Positions 53,816 through 64,000 of a stretch of 64,000 nt of DNA are shown here, piece after piece. The notes under the pieces are model-generated. The model was not told the DNA's origin. It made no database searches and saw only the letters and a list, made by a program, of their open reading frames with translations. The stretch covers positions 1 to 64,000 of the forward strand of contig CALMII010000006.1 in NCBI GenBank assembly GCA_937864115.1, read 5' to 3'. The position numbers and the translations under genes were made by a program. Origin of the DNA: an uncultured Steroidobacter sp. (GTDB lineage Bacteria; Pseudomonadota; Gammaproteobacteria; Steroidobacterales; Steroidobacteraceae). Each line of letters begins with the position of its first letter. The stretch's first letter is position 1.

Positions 53816-54661
53816 TCAGCGGGCGCGCCGCGCGGCGCGCCATGCGGTCCAGGGTTTTTCCAGCGGTCCGAGTTCGATGCGCTGCGTCGCCACCTCGTAG
53901 TTTCTGCCGGCGATCCGGTCCAGCAGGCGACGATGCAGGCCGGCCAGGACGAAAACGGGGCGCAAGTATGCCTTGGCTGCCGGTTCGAGGTCAGTCCCCG
54001 GATCGACGAGATCCGGAAGGGTCAGTGTGCGGAAATCCTTGAGCGCGGTTCTGACCTTCCCGCTGATGTCCTTGGAGCGCAGATCGTCGATGCTCACTGC
54101 GGTGCGCTGCAGATCCTCGAGCGGCAGGTACAACCGGCCGTCGTAGGCATCCTGCCGGACATCACGCAGCATCTCCGTCTGTCGGATACCGACGCCGAGG
54201 CGATTGGCTGCCTTGAGAACCGGCTCGGCCACCGGACCTGGACTCATCACGATCGCGATCAGTTCCTGTACCGTGCCGCCGCTGCGGCCGCTGTAGGCGC
54301 GCAGTTCCTTCGCATTCAGATACGTCATGCGCGCCAGGTCCATGTCGGCGGCGACGATGAGTTCGTGCAGCCGCGCGAACTGCTTGCGATCCACGCCCGG
54401 CAGATCGCCCAGGATCTTCGTGGCCGGATGCTGCGCATTGCCGTTCACCAGCCGGTCGACTTCCTGCCGCCACCACTGCAGCCGCGTGTGCGCGACGTCG
54501 TGATTCGCGCTCTGCGCCGACTCGCGGATCTCCGCGTCGATGACGTACAGCGCCGTCACGGCATCGCGCATTTCCGCGGGCGTGTAAAGCAGGGCGAAGT
54601 AGCGCATCGAACCGGCGGGCGCGGCGCGATTGATCAGGGAGTCGTCGAGGGATGAAGTCAA
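53816..54661 (-). CDS. squalene/phytoene synthase family protein
   Basis: The protein has 281 residues. The conserved INRAAPAGSMRYFALLYTPAE start supports initiation at TTG 54661, since the N-terminal helix lies before the internal ATG 54607. Asp-rich motifs are partly visible (second motif as RDVRQDAYDGRLYLP). Family members condense prenyl diphosphates or, as NDUFAF6-like proteins, act in respiratory complex assembly. Without other carotenoid or hopanoid genes the role is open. Its start codon touches one arm of a 227-bp foldback repeat. Confidence 0.8.
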   Translation of the reverse strand: MTSSLDDSLINRAAPAGSMRYFALLYTPAEMRDAVTALYVIDAEIRESAQSANHDVAHTRLQWWRQEVDRLVNGNAQHPATKILGDLPGVDRKQFARLHELIVAADMDLARMTYLNAKELRAYSGRSGGTVQELIAIVMSPGPVAEPVLKAANRLGVGIRQTEMLRDVRQDAYDGRLYLPLEDLQRTAVSIDDLRSKDISGKVRTALKDFRTLTLPDLVDPGTDLEPAAKAYLRPVFVLAGLHRRLLDRIAGRNYEVATQRIELGPLEKPWTAWRAARRAR

Positions 54662-54662
54662 A

Positions 54663-54889
54663 GGAGTAACCGTGACCGGCAGGGAATCCCACGGGGCAAA
54701 GAACGCGTAGAACACATAGAAAGAAAATAGCCGCAAAAAGCGCAAAAAGCGCAAAAAAATAGGTGCTCTCTATCCGACCTTCTATCCGACCTTTGCGCCT
54801 TTTGCGCTTTTTGCGGCCATTGTCTTCTCCGGCTTTGCGTTCTATGCGTTCTTTGCCCCGTGGGATTCCCTGCCGGTCACGGTTACTCC
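54663..54889. repeat. 227-bp foldback element with 51-bp inverted arms
   Basis: Arms 54663-54713 and 54839-54889 are reverse complements with one mismatch in 51 bp. An inner pair of CCGCAAAAAGCGC-like stretches adds more pairing, and two copies of a CTATCCGACCT unit lie near the centre. The rmuC stop codon (54885-54883) is inside the right arm. It looks like a MITE or foldback insertion. Confidence 0.88.
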
Positions 54890-56205
54890 GATCTCTGCTC
54901 GATCGGCGAATCCGGAAGGCCGCCAAGTTCGAGCTGACTCTCCGGCTCGCGCAGTTGCGGATCGCGGGCGAGTTTGTCGATCGGTTCGACGGAGTCGATT
55001 TCCTTTTCGGGGCGCACGCCGAGTTCGGTGAACTTGCGTGCGCCGGGCAGCACCTGGCGTTCGAGCGAGCCGACGGCGCTGTTGAAGGCATCGACGCTCA
55101 GGCCGAGGTTGCGGCCGAGGCGGCTGAGATGCCCGGTGAAGACCGCGAGTCGCTTGTAGAGATCTTCGGCCAGCGTGCGGATGGTTTCGGCATTCTGGGC
55201 CAGCGCAGTCTGGCGCCAGCCATAGGCGACGGTCTTCAGCAATGCGACGAAGCTGGAAGGTGTCGCGACGATGACGTTCTGGCGGATGGCGTCTTCGAGC
55301 AAGTTGGGCAGTTCGGCGAGTGCGGCCGACAGGAACTGGTCGCCGGGCACGAACAGGATGACGAAGTCGGGGCTGTTCTCGAACTGGCTCCAGTAGTTCT
55401 TGGAGCCGAGCTGTCGCACGCGTTCCCCCAGTGCCTGCGCGTGACGGCGCAACGCGATGCCGCGCTGTTCATCCGTCGTCGCGTCGACGGCTTCGAGATA
55501 GGCATCGAGCGGTGTCTTCACGTCGACGACGAGGTCGCGGCCGTCAGGCATGTGCACGATCATGTCGGGCCGCAGCGCGCCGTCGACGGTGCGTACGTGC
55601 ACCTGTTCGCTGAAGTCGCAGTGTTCGACCATGCCGGCGAGTTCGGCGAGACGACGCAGCGTCATTTCGCCCCACTGGCCGCGCACTTCCGGCCGGCGCA
55701 GCGCATTCACGAGCGTGCGGGTTTCGCGCTGCAGCGCCTGCTGGCCGAGCGTCACCGCTTCGAGCGAGGTGCGCAGGCTGCCGAAACTCTCGGCCCGTTC
55801 CTTCTCGATCCGCTGCATCTGCTGCTCGCTGCGGGTGAGCGCTTCGCGGATCGGCGTCAGCATGGTTTCGATGGCTTTTTCCCGCTGCGCGAGCGCCGCG
55901 ACCGCGGTCTGCTGATGCTGGCCCAGATGCTCGCGCGCCAGCTTCAGGAACACTTCGCTGTTCGAGCGCAGCGACTGGCCCGCCACCGAATCGAAAGAAG
56001 CCTGCAGGCGCTCCATCGTGCGCTCGAGCGATGCCTGGCGTTCGCGCTCGATGTCTTCTTCGGACCTGACCTGCGAACGCAGCACCGCCAGTTCGACGTG
56101 CAGGGGCTCCGCGCGCTTGCGATGACGCAGCGACGCGAACAGCGCGCCGAGCAGCAGGCCGACGATCAGTCCGACCGCGGCGATCAGCAGCGTCTCGCCC
56201 GTCAT
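54883..56205 (-). CDS. rmuC: DNA recombination protein RmuC
   Basis: The protein has 440 residues: an N-terminal membrane anchor (GLIVGLLLGALFASLRHR), a long coiled coil (about 40-170) and the PD-(D/E)XK-like RmuC domain with RPDMIVHMPDGRDLVVDVKTPL containing the Asp and Lys of the fold. E. coli RmuC limits inversions at short repeats. The final residues and stop derive from the foldback element. It overlaps ubiG by 4 nt. Confidence 0.93.
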   Translation of the reverse strand: MTGETLLIAAVGLIVGLLLGALFASLRHRKRAEPLHVELAVLRSQVRSEEDIERERQASLERTMERLQASFDSVAGQSLRSNSEVFLKLAREHLGQHQQTAVAALAQREKAIETMLTPIREALTRSEQQMQRIEKERAESFGSLRTSLEAVTLGQQALQRETRTLVNALRRPEVRGQWGEMTLRRLAELAGMVEHCDFSEQVHVRTVDGALRPDMIVHMPDGRDLVVDVKTPLDAYLEAVDATTDEQRGIALRRHAQALGERVRQLGSKNYWSQFENSPDFVILFVPGDQFLSAALAELPNLLEDAIRQNVIVATPSSFVALLKTVAYGWRQTALAQNAETIRTLAEDLYKRLAVFTGHLSRLGRNLGLSVDAFNSAVGSLERQVLPGARKFTELGVRPEKEIDSVEPIDKLARDPQLREPESQLELGGLPDSPIEQRSE

Positions 56206-56924
56206 CCGGCGGGCCTCAGATGCATCATGTAATTCACGTCTACATTGTTGCTGCGGCGGGCCGTGCCTCGCAGCGGGTCGTAGTCGAGGCCCGCGATGTC
56301 GCCTGGTTCGAGTTGCGCGGCGCGTGCCCAGCGGGCCAGTTCGGACGGCCGGATGAATCGCGAGTAAGTGTGCGTGCCGCGTTCGAGCAGCCCCATGACG
56401 TATTCGGCGCCGACGATGGCGAGCAGCCAGGACTTGAGATTGCGATTGAGCGTCGATAGCACGACGTGACCATCGGGTTTGACGAGCGCATGCAGCGCCC
56501 GCAGGACGACGGCCGGTTCCGGCACGTGTTCCAGCATTTCGAGACAGGTGACGACGTCGTAGGTGCCGGCCGAATGCGCCGCGTGATCCTCCGCCGATTC
56601 CCGCCGATACCGCACGGGAACGCCGGCTTCGAGGGCATGCAGTTCCGCGACTTCGATCGTCGCTGCGCCCAGGTCGATGCCCGTCACGTCCGCGCCGCGG
56701 CGTGCCATCGCTTCACTCAGCAATCCGCCGCCGCAGCCGACATCGAGTACGCGCCTGCCTTTCAATCCGCCGACGCGCTCATCGATGTAGTCGAGACGCA
56801 CGGGATTCAGGACATGCAGCGGCCGAAACTCGCCCTGCGGATCCCACCAGCGTTGCGCCGTCGCGTCGAAGCGCGCGATTTCCGCGGGATCGTGATTGCC
56901 GGCTGACAGCATGACGGTGGTCAC
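56202..56924 (-). CDS. ubiG: ubiquinone biosynthesis O-methyltransferase UbiG
   Basis: The protein has 240 residues. SAM motif I VLDVGCGGG near 60, the conserved RWWDPQGEFRPLHVLNPVR start, and SLxRNLKSWLLAIVGAEYV-like NRNLKSWLLAIVGAEYVMG are present. UbiG performs both O-methylations of ubiquinone synthesis. GTG 56924 overlaps the upstream gene stop by 4 nt; ATG 56912 is a second option. Confidence 0.96.
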   Translation of the reverse strand: MTTVMLSAGNHDPAEIARFDATAQRWWDPQGEFRPLHVLNPVRLDYIDERVGGLKGRRVLDVGCGGGLLSEAMARRGADVTGIDLGAATIEVAELHALEAGVPVRYRRESAEDHAAHSAGTYDVVTCLEMLEHVPEPAVVLRALHALVKPDGHVVLSTLNRNLKSWLLAIVGAEYVMGLLERGTHTYSRFIRPSELARWARAAQLEPGDIAGLDYDPLRGTARRSNNVDVNYMMHLRPAG

Positions 56925-58252
56925 TCTTCGGTAAGACGGGTGGAGGCGATGCGTTCCTGCCAGCCCTGCGCGCGTTGCAGCAGGGCGTCGAGGTCGATCT
57001 GGGTCAGGCGTCCGTCAGTGAGCAGCGCGCGTCCGGCCACCCAGACATCGGATACCTGCTCGCGCGAAATCGAATGCACGAGCGCCACGACAGGATCGTA
57101 AACAGGCTGGGACTGAGGCCGCGCCAGATCGACACAGCACAGGTCGGCCCATTTGCCCGGCGTCAGCGAGCCGATGGACTCGCTCAGTCCGAGTGCCTGC
57201 GCGCCGCCGAGCGTGGCGGCGTGCAGCCAGTCGTGCGCAGTCATGGGCGGAGAGCCGTCCAGTTGCCAGGTGATGATGCCGCGTTCGAGCAGCGCGGCCG
57301 TGCGCATTTCATCGAACAGGCTCTGGTCGTTGTTGCTCGCGGCGCCGTTGGTGCCCAGCGCGATCCGCACGCCGCGGGCGCGCAGGGCGCGAATCGGCGA
57401 TACGCCATTGCCCAGTTTCAGATTCGATTGCGGGCAATGGATGACGCTGATGCCGGCGCGCGAAGCACGGTCCAGGTCGTCCTCGTCGAGATGAACCATG
57501 TGAACCGCCGACAGCAGTGGCGACAGCAGCCCGAGACGCTCGAGCCGGGCCAGGGTTCTTTCGCCATCGCGGAGGGTCTGGGTGTGACTCTGGTTCACCT
57601 GCATCCGCACGGGCAGCTCGATCTCGTCCGCCGCCCGCTGTACGCGGGTCAACGTCGCATCGCTGACGACGTGGGGTGCGTGAGGAGCGAACGAGGTGGT
57701 GATGAGCGGATCGTCCCGATACTCGTCGTGCAGTTGCAGTCCCTTGGCCAGGTATTCATCGACTGAACCGGCCCATTGAGTCGGCACATCGAGGACGGGC
57801 ATGCCGATGCTCGCGCGCATGCGCAGCGACGAGGCCGCCTGCGCGATGACTTCGGGAAACAGATGCATGTCCGCAAAGCAGGTCGTGCCGCTGGTCAGCA
57901 TGTCGGCGATGGCCAGTTCGGTCCCGTCGCGAACGTATTCGGCATCCATCCATCGTTCTTCGAGCGGGCGGACCTGCGCGCTCAGCCAGTGATCGAGCGA
58001 GGCGCTCTCGGCCGCACCGCGCAGCAGTGCCATTGCCGCGTGGGTGTGTGCATTGACGAGCCCAGGCAGCAGGACGTGGTTCGGCCGTTCGATCGTTTCC
58101 CTTGCGGCATAGCGTTCGCGGGCCTGTTTTTCCGGCTCGATGGCGATGATGCGGCCCTGGCGGATCGCGATGGCATGGTGTTCGAGCACGTGTCCGGAGG
58201 GCTCGACTGGAACGATCCAGCGTGCCGCGATCAGCGTGTCGATAGGGTCCAT
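56921..58252 (-). CDS. MtaD-like amidohydrolase lacking key active-site residues
   Basis: The protein has 443 residues with the full MTA/SAH deaminase architecture: His69-x-His71 (NAHTHAAM), the signature helix, SAVHMVHL with His251, and C-terminal beta-domain. But three core residues differ. The usual HLxET (third metal His and catalytic Glu) reads MQVNQS with Gln218 and Gln221, and the LGTDGAASNN Asp reads Asn302. Deamination is therefore doubtful. The gene keeps its conserved place upstream of ubiG and divergent from gyrA. The DNA sequence of these codons is clear in both places. Confidence 0.9.
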   Translation of the reverse strand: MDPIDTLIAARWIVPVEPSGHVLEHHAIAIRQGRIIAIEPEKQARERYAARETIERPNHVLLPGLVNAHTHAAMALLRGAAESASLDHWLSAQVRPLEERWMDAEYVRDGTELAIADMLTSGTTCFADMHLFPEVIAQAASSLRMRASIGMPVLDVPTQWAGSVDEYLAKGLQLHDEYRDDPLITTSFAPHAPHVVSDATLTRVQRAADEIELPVRMQVNQSHTQTLRDGERTLARLERLGLLSPLLSAVHMVHLDEDDLDRASRAGISVIHCPQSNLKLGNGVSPIRALRARGVRIALGTNGAASNNDQSLFDEMRTAALLERGIITWQLDGSPPMTAHDWLHAATLGGAQALGLSESIGSLTPGKWADLCCVDLARPQSQPVYDPVVALVHSISREQVSDVWVAGRALLTDGRLTQIDLDALLQRAQGWQERIASTRLTEE

Positions 58253-58346
58253 GCGGGTTCCGGGAGGTCGCGAAAATTCGTGAGGTGAAGGCGGGCGAAA
58301 GTATAGCTTGCGAGCGCCCCGGACAGTTCGGTGAAGCGCGTTGCTG

Positions 58347-58355
58347 TGCTACCAT
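58347..58355 (+). promoter_or_regulatory. candidate extended -10 for gyrA
   Basis: TG-C-TACCAT at 58347-58355 is an extended -10, with a poor -35 (TTCGGT) 17 nt upstream. It lies about 105 bp before the gyrA start in the 208-bp divergent gap. Confidence 0.45.
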
Positions 58356-58460
58356 TCGCCACTTCATTACCCCGGGTTTGTCCTTCGGATCTGCCCTCGA
58401 TATCGACAGGGCTGCCGATGGCTGCGCGGGGTAGAAAACTTCAGAGTCGAATCGCACAGC

Positions 58461-61034
<2,574 letters not shown>

Positions 61035-61043
61035 CTCTGACCT

Positions 61044-61097
61044 TCGTCACTTACGTCACCCTCGTCACTTACGTCACCCTCGTCACTTACGTCACCT
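61044..61097 (+). repeat. three tandem 18-bp units before serC
   Basis: The unit TCGTCACTTACGTCACCC occurs three times (last base differs in the third), so six CGTCAC cores in 54 bp. It ends 8 bp before ATG 61106. No Shine-Dalgarno remains in front of serC. Confidence 0.9.
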
Positions 61098-61105
61098 GGT
61101 TCCCA

Positions 61106-62182
61106 ATGCGCGTCTACAACTTCAGTGCCGGTCCCGCCGTCCTACCCGTCGAAGTGCTCGAACAAGCCCGCGAGGAAATGCTCGACTGGCAGGGCACGGG
61201 CATGTCCGTGATGGAAATGAGCCATCGCGGCAAAGCCTTCATCTCGATCGCTGAAACCGCCGAGGCCGATCTGCGCGAACTGCTGAACGTGCCGAGCAAC
61301 TACAAAGTGCTGTTCCTGCAGGGCGGCGCGATGGGACAGTTCGCCGGCGTGGCCATGAACCTGTCGACGAAGGACAGCACCGTCGACTACGTGAACACCG
61401 GCGCGTGGTCGAAGAAGGCCATCGGCGAGGCGAAGCAGTACGCGAAGGTGAATGTCGCTGCCGATGCCGGCGAGCCGTATGCATCGATTCCGTCGTTCGC
61501 GAACTGGAAGCGAACCGCGGATGCGGCCTACCTGCACTACACGCCGAACGAGACCATCGGCGGTGTGGAATTCCACTTCGTGCCGGATACCGGCAACGTG
61601 CCGCTGGTGGCGGACATGTCGTCCACCATCCTGTCGCGCCCGATCGATGTCGCGAAGTTCGGAGTCATCTACGCCGGCGCGCAGAAGAACATCGGTCCGG
61701 CAGGCCTGACGCTCGTCATCGTGCGTGACGACCTGCTGGGCCGCGCCCGTCCCGAAACACCGTCGTTCATGAACTATGCGTCGATGGCGAAGGAAGGTTC
61801 GATGCTCAACACGCCGCCGACCTACGCCTGGTACCTCGCGGGCCTGGTCTTCAAGTGGCTCAAGAAGAACGGCGGCCTCAAGGCCATGGGCGAACGCAAC
61901 AAGGCAAAGGCCGAACTGCTGTACGACACCATCGATTCGTCGGACTTCTACCGCAACCCCGTCGCGAAAGACGCGCGCTCATGGATGAACGTGCCTTTCA
62001 CGCTGGCGAAGCCGGATCTCGACAAGACGTTCACGGCCGAAGCGAAAGCGGCCGGTCTCGTCACGCTCGAAGGCCACCGCTCGGTCGGCGGCATGCGCGC
62101 CAGCATCTACAACGCCATGCCGGTCGAAGGCGTGCGTGCGCTGGTCGAGTTCATGAACGAGTTCGCAAGGAAGCACGGATGA
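61106..62182 (+). CDS. serC: phosphoserine aminotransferase
   Basis: The protein has 358 residues. The PLP lysine is Lys194 in [28 protein letters not shown] starts the family pattern. It converts 3-phosphohydroxypyruvate to phosphoserine and also serves pyridoxal phosphate synthesis. The start overlaps nothing upstream, but the tandem repeat lies where the ribosome site should be. It overlaps serA by 4 nt, so the two serine pathway steps are coupled. Confidence 0.97.
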   Translation: MRVYNFSAGPAVLPVEVLEQAREEMLDWQGTGMSVMEMSHRGKAFISIAETAEADLRELLNVPSNYKVLFLQGGAMGQFAGVAMNLSTKDSTVDYVNTGAWSKKAIGEAKQYAKVNVAADAGEPYASIPSFANWKRTADAAYLHYTPNETIGGVEFHFVPDTGNVPLVADMSSTILSRPIDVAKFGVIYAGAQKNIGPAGLTLVIVRDDLLGRARPETPSFMNYASMAKEGSMLNTPPTYAWYLAGLVFKWLKKNGGLKAMGERNKAKAELLYDTIDSSDFYRNPVAKDARSWMNVPFTLAKPDLDKTFTAEAKAAGLVTLEGHRSVGGMRASIYNAMPVEGVRALVEFMNEFARKHG

Positions 62183-63348
62183 CTTTCAAGGTCCTCACGC
62201 TCAACAACATCTCGGTGCGGGGCCTGGAGCGTTTCCCGCGCGACCGCTATGAAGTCGCTTCCGAGATCGGCCATCCCGATGCGGTGATGCTGCGTTCCGC
62301 GGACATGCACGGCATGTCGCTGCCGGACAGCGTGAAGGCTATCGCGCGCGCCGGTGCGGGCACCAACAACATCCCGGTCAAGGAACTGTCGAAGCGCGGC
62401 ATCCCGGTGTTCAACGCGCCGGGCGCCAATGCCAATGCGGTGAAGGAACTGGTGATCGCCGGCCTGTTTCTCGCCGCCCGCAACATCTGTCAGGCGCAGG
62501 AATACGTCCGCGCGCTCAAGGGCACCGACCACGAAATCGAAGAGGCGGTCGAGAAGGGCAAGAAGAAATTCGTCGGCTACGAACTGCCGGGTCGCACGCT
62601 CGGCGTCGTGGGTCTCGGCGCCATCGGCGTCGAAGTGGCCAACACGGCACACGGCCTCGGCATGCACGTGCTCGGCTTCGATCCGCAGATCACCGTGCAG
62701 CGTGCATGGCAGCTTTCCTCGGGCGTCGAACAGGCGCTGTCGCTGGACGATCTGTTTTCGCGCTGTGACATGGTCACCGTGCACGTGCCGCTGATGGATG
62801 CGACCCGGCACCTGGTGAACGCGAACCGGCTCAGGCTGCTGAAGGACAATGGCGTCATCCTGAACTTCGCGCGCGCCGGCATCGTCGATGAGGCGGCGGT
62901 CGTCGAATCGCTCGACAGCGGCAAGCTCGGCGCATACATCTGCGACTTTCCGACTGCAGCGTCGAAGAATCACGCGAAGGTCGTGGCGCTGCCGCATCTT
63001 GGCGCCTCGACCGGCGAAGCGGAGGAGAATTGCGCCATCATGGTCGCGGACACGCTGCGCGATTTCCTCGAGAACGGCAACGTGCGCAACAGCGTGAATT
63101 TTCCGGAGGCCGTGCTGCCGCGTACTCCGGGCGCTGCACGCATCGCCATTGCCAACGAGAACGTGCCGAACATGGTGGGCCAGATCTCGACGGCGCTGGC
63201 TGATGCCAAGCTCAACATCGCCGACCTGCTCAACAAGTCGCGCGCCGATCTGGCCTACACGTTGATCGACATCGACGGCGCGATGCCCGATTCCGTCATC
63301 GGCCGCCTGCAGTCGATCGAAGGCGTGCTGAACGTTCGCAGGGTGTAG
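62179..63348 (+). CDS. serA: D-3-phosphoglycerate dehydrogenase
   Basis: The protein has 389 residues. NAD motif GLGAIG (145-150), catalytic Arg232 ([10 protein letters not shown]), and His273 ([14 protein letters not shown]) are present, and an ACT domain (about 315-389) ends the protein. In E. coli the catalytic Glu lies in DVFPTEP; here the matching stretch is CDFPTAASK, with no Glu at that site, as may also hold for other short bacterial forms. The ATG overlaps the serC stop. Confidence 0.94.
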   Translation: MTFKVLTLNNISVRGLERFPRDRYEVASEIGHPDAVMLRSADMHGMSLPDSVKAIARAGAGTNNIPVKELSKRGIPVFNAPGANANAVKELVIAGLFLAARNICQAQEYVRALKGTDHEIEEAVEKGKKKFVGYELPGRTLGVVGLGAIGVEVANTAHGLGMHVLGFDPQITVQRAWQLSSGVEQALSLDDLFSRCDMVTVHVPLMDATRHLVNANRLRLLKDNGVILNFARAGIVDEAAVVESLDSGKLGAYICDFPTAASKNHAKVVALPHLGASTGEAEENCAIMVADTLRDFLENGNVRNSVNFPEAVLPRTPGAARIAIANENVPNMVGQISTALADAKLNIADLLNKSRADLAYTLIDIDGAMPDSVIGRLQSIEGVLNVRRV

Positions 63349-63351
63349 CGA

Positions 63352-64000
63352 GTGAAGGCGCGAGCGAAAAAGAAAACGAACCGGGCCTCGCGCAGCGAGA
63401 AAACCCCGCCGGCCGCACAGATCGGTTCGTTGCGCGAGCGCATCGACGCGATCGACGAGCGGATTCATCAGTTGATCAACGAGCGCGCCCAGGTGGCGCG
63501 GCAGGTCGGCGCCGCCAAGACGGCGCAGGGCCTGCACACCGCCGATTTCTACCGGCCCGAACGCGAAGCGCAGGTATTGCGCCGAGCCATGGAACGCAAT
63601 GAAGGGCCGCTGCGCGACGAGGAAATCGTGCGCCTGTTCCGCGAAATCATGTCGGCCTGCCTTGCGCAGGAAGAGCCGCTGAAGGTTGCCTTTCTCGGGC
63701 CGGAAGGCACGTTCTCGCAGCAGGCGGTGCTGAAACATTTCGGTCACTCGGCGCGCGCCCTGCCGATGGGCGAGATCCGCGAAGTATTCGAGGAAGTGCA
63801 GGCGGGCCACGCCGACTTCGGCGTCGTGCCGATCGAGAATTCCACCGAGGGCACGGTCAATCACACGCTCGACATGTTCCTGGTCTCGCCGCTCAAGATC
63901 TGCGGCGAAGTGGAACTGCGCATTCACCAGCACCTGATGGGCAAGATGCAGGGGCTGCCGCAGATCTCGCGCGTGGTTTCGCATCAGCAGTCGCTGGCGC
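63352..64000 (+). CDS. pheA: chorismate mutase/prephenate dehydratase (P-protein), 3' end outside window
   Basis: The visible 216 residues contain the chorismate mutase helix LRERIDAIDERIHQLINERA (after a basic KARAKKKTNRASRSEK leader) and the start of prephenate dehydratase (KVAFLGPEGTFSQQAVLKHFG, then VPIENSTEGTVNHTLDMF). The start is GTG 63352, 3 bp after the serA stop. The gene order serC-serA-pheA joins serine and phenylalanine synthesis. The regulatory ACT domain lies beyond the window. Confidence 0.95.
   Translation, partial: MKARAKKKTNRASRSEKTPPAAQIGSLRERIDAIDERIHQLINERAQVARQVGAAKTAQGLHTADFYRPEREAQVLRRAMERNEGPLRDEEIVRLFREIMSACLAQEEPLKVAFLGPEGTFSQQAVLKHFGHSARALPMGEIREVFEEVQAGHADFGVVPIENSTEGTVNHTLDMFLVSPLKICGEVELRIHQHLMGKMQGLPQISRVVSHQQSLA

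Noticed and set aside
53816..54754. Longer start of the squalene-synthase-like gene through the foldback element
   Set aside because: The added residues (MRFLRFLRLFSFYVFYAF...) are encoded by the repeat. The family N-terminus begins after it, so TTG 54661 was chosen.

Overview
The window is GC-rich (by eye roughly 62-66%) and densely coded. It looks like a chromosomal piece of a gammaproteobacterium. The evidence is the gene order uvrC-pgsA-tRNA-Gly-tRNA-Cys with tRNA-Leu(UAA) nearby, the block rmuC-ubiG-mtaD-like / gyrA-serC-serA-pheA, and a full System I cytochrome c maturation operon. Sphingomonad-style TonB receptors, a TPR-sulfotransferase, a FucP-type sugar permease, a PQQ glucose dehydrogenase-like enzyme and many SDR, VOC and cupin oxidoreductases suggest a Steroidobacter/Nevskiales-like heterotroph. 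That placement is inference from style, not a database match.

Layout. 1-8.5 kb is a catabolic neighbourhood: GPH sugar symporter, two SDRs, glyoxalase I, cupin, membrane PQQ dehydrogenase, VOC protein, PhyH dioxygenase and a secreted hydrolase. 8.5-13.1 kb holds a small HTH/membrane-protein pair with two operator-like palindromes, two FtsX-type permeases without an ATPase, and AtoE. 13.2-17.6 kb holds a family-5 uracil-DNA glycosylase, uvrC, pgsA, tRNA-Gly, tRNA-Cys, hicBA and an inverted tRNA-Leu. 17.8-24.5 kb is ccmABCDEFGHI, nearly all start/stop overlapped. 24.5-29.6 kb carries a MaoC-like dehydratase, a YdjA-like nitroreductase, small envelope proteins and a DUF885 peptidase. 30-39.1 kb has the TPR-sulfotransferase/TonB receptor pair, a sterol-desaturase-family hydroxylase, a FucP-like permease, YchJ and an unusual TrhO-N/RluA fusion.

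39.3-44.8 kb is a broken region. A Ser/Thr kinase loses its 3' end, followed by about 3 kb of foreign-looking DNA: a hydrolase bracketed by 55-bp direct repeats, a LanC-like remnant, an intact aldo/keto reductase and gene scraps. The region ends in the 3' fragment of an rluB-like gene. 44.8-48.7 kb is a YtrA/GntR-ABC operon whose permease is fused to an alpha/beta hydrolase. 48.8-52.9 kb carries an FAD monooxygenase behind a perfect 15-bp inverted repeat, a PIN/AbrB toxin-antitoxin pair, a cupin and an MFS transporter. 53-64 kb is the housekeeping block. Inside it sit a deaminase homologue missing three active-site residues, a 227-bp foldback element, and CGTCAC-type tandem repeats directly before two start codons.

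No rRNA, CRISPR array, prophage or intact transposase was seen. The strongest leads are the dead-looking MtaD homologue, the ABC permease-hydrolase fusion, the rhodanese-less TrhO/RluA fusion, the rearranged tRNA/hicBA locus and the composite scar at 41.4-44.5 kb.
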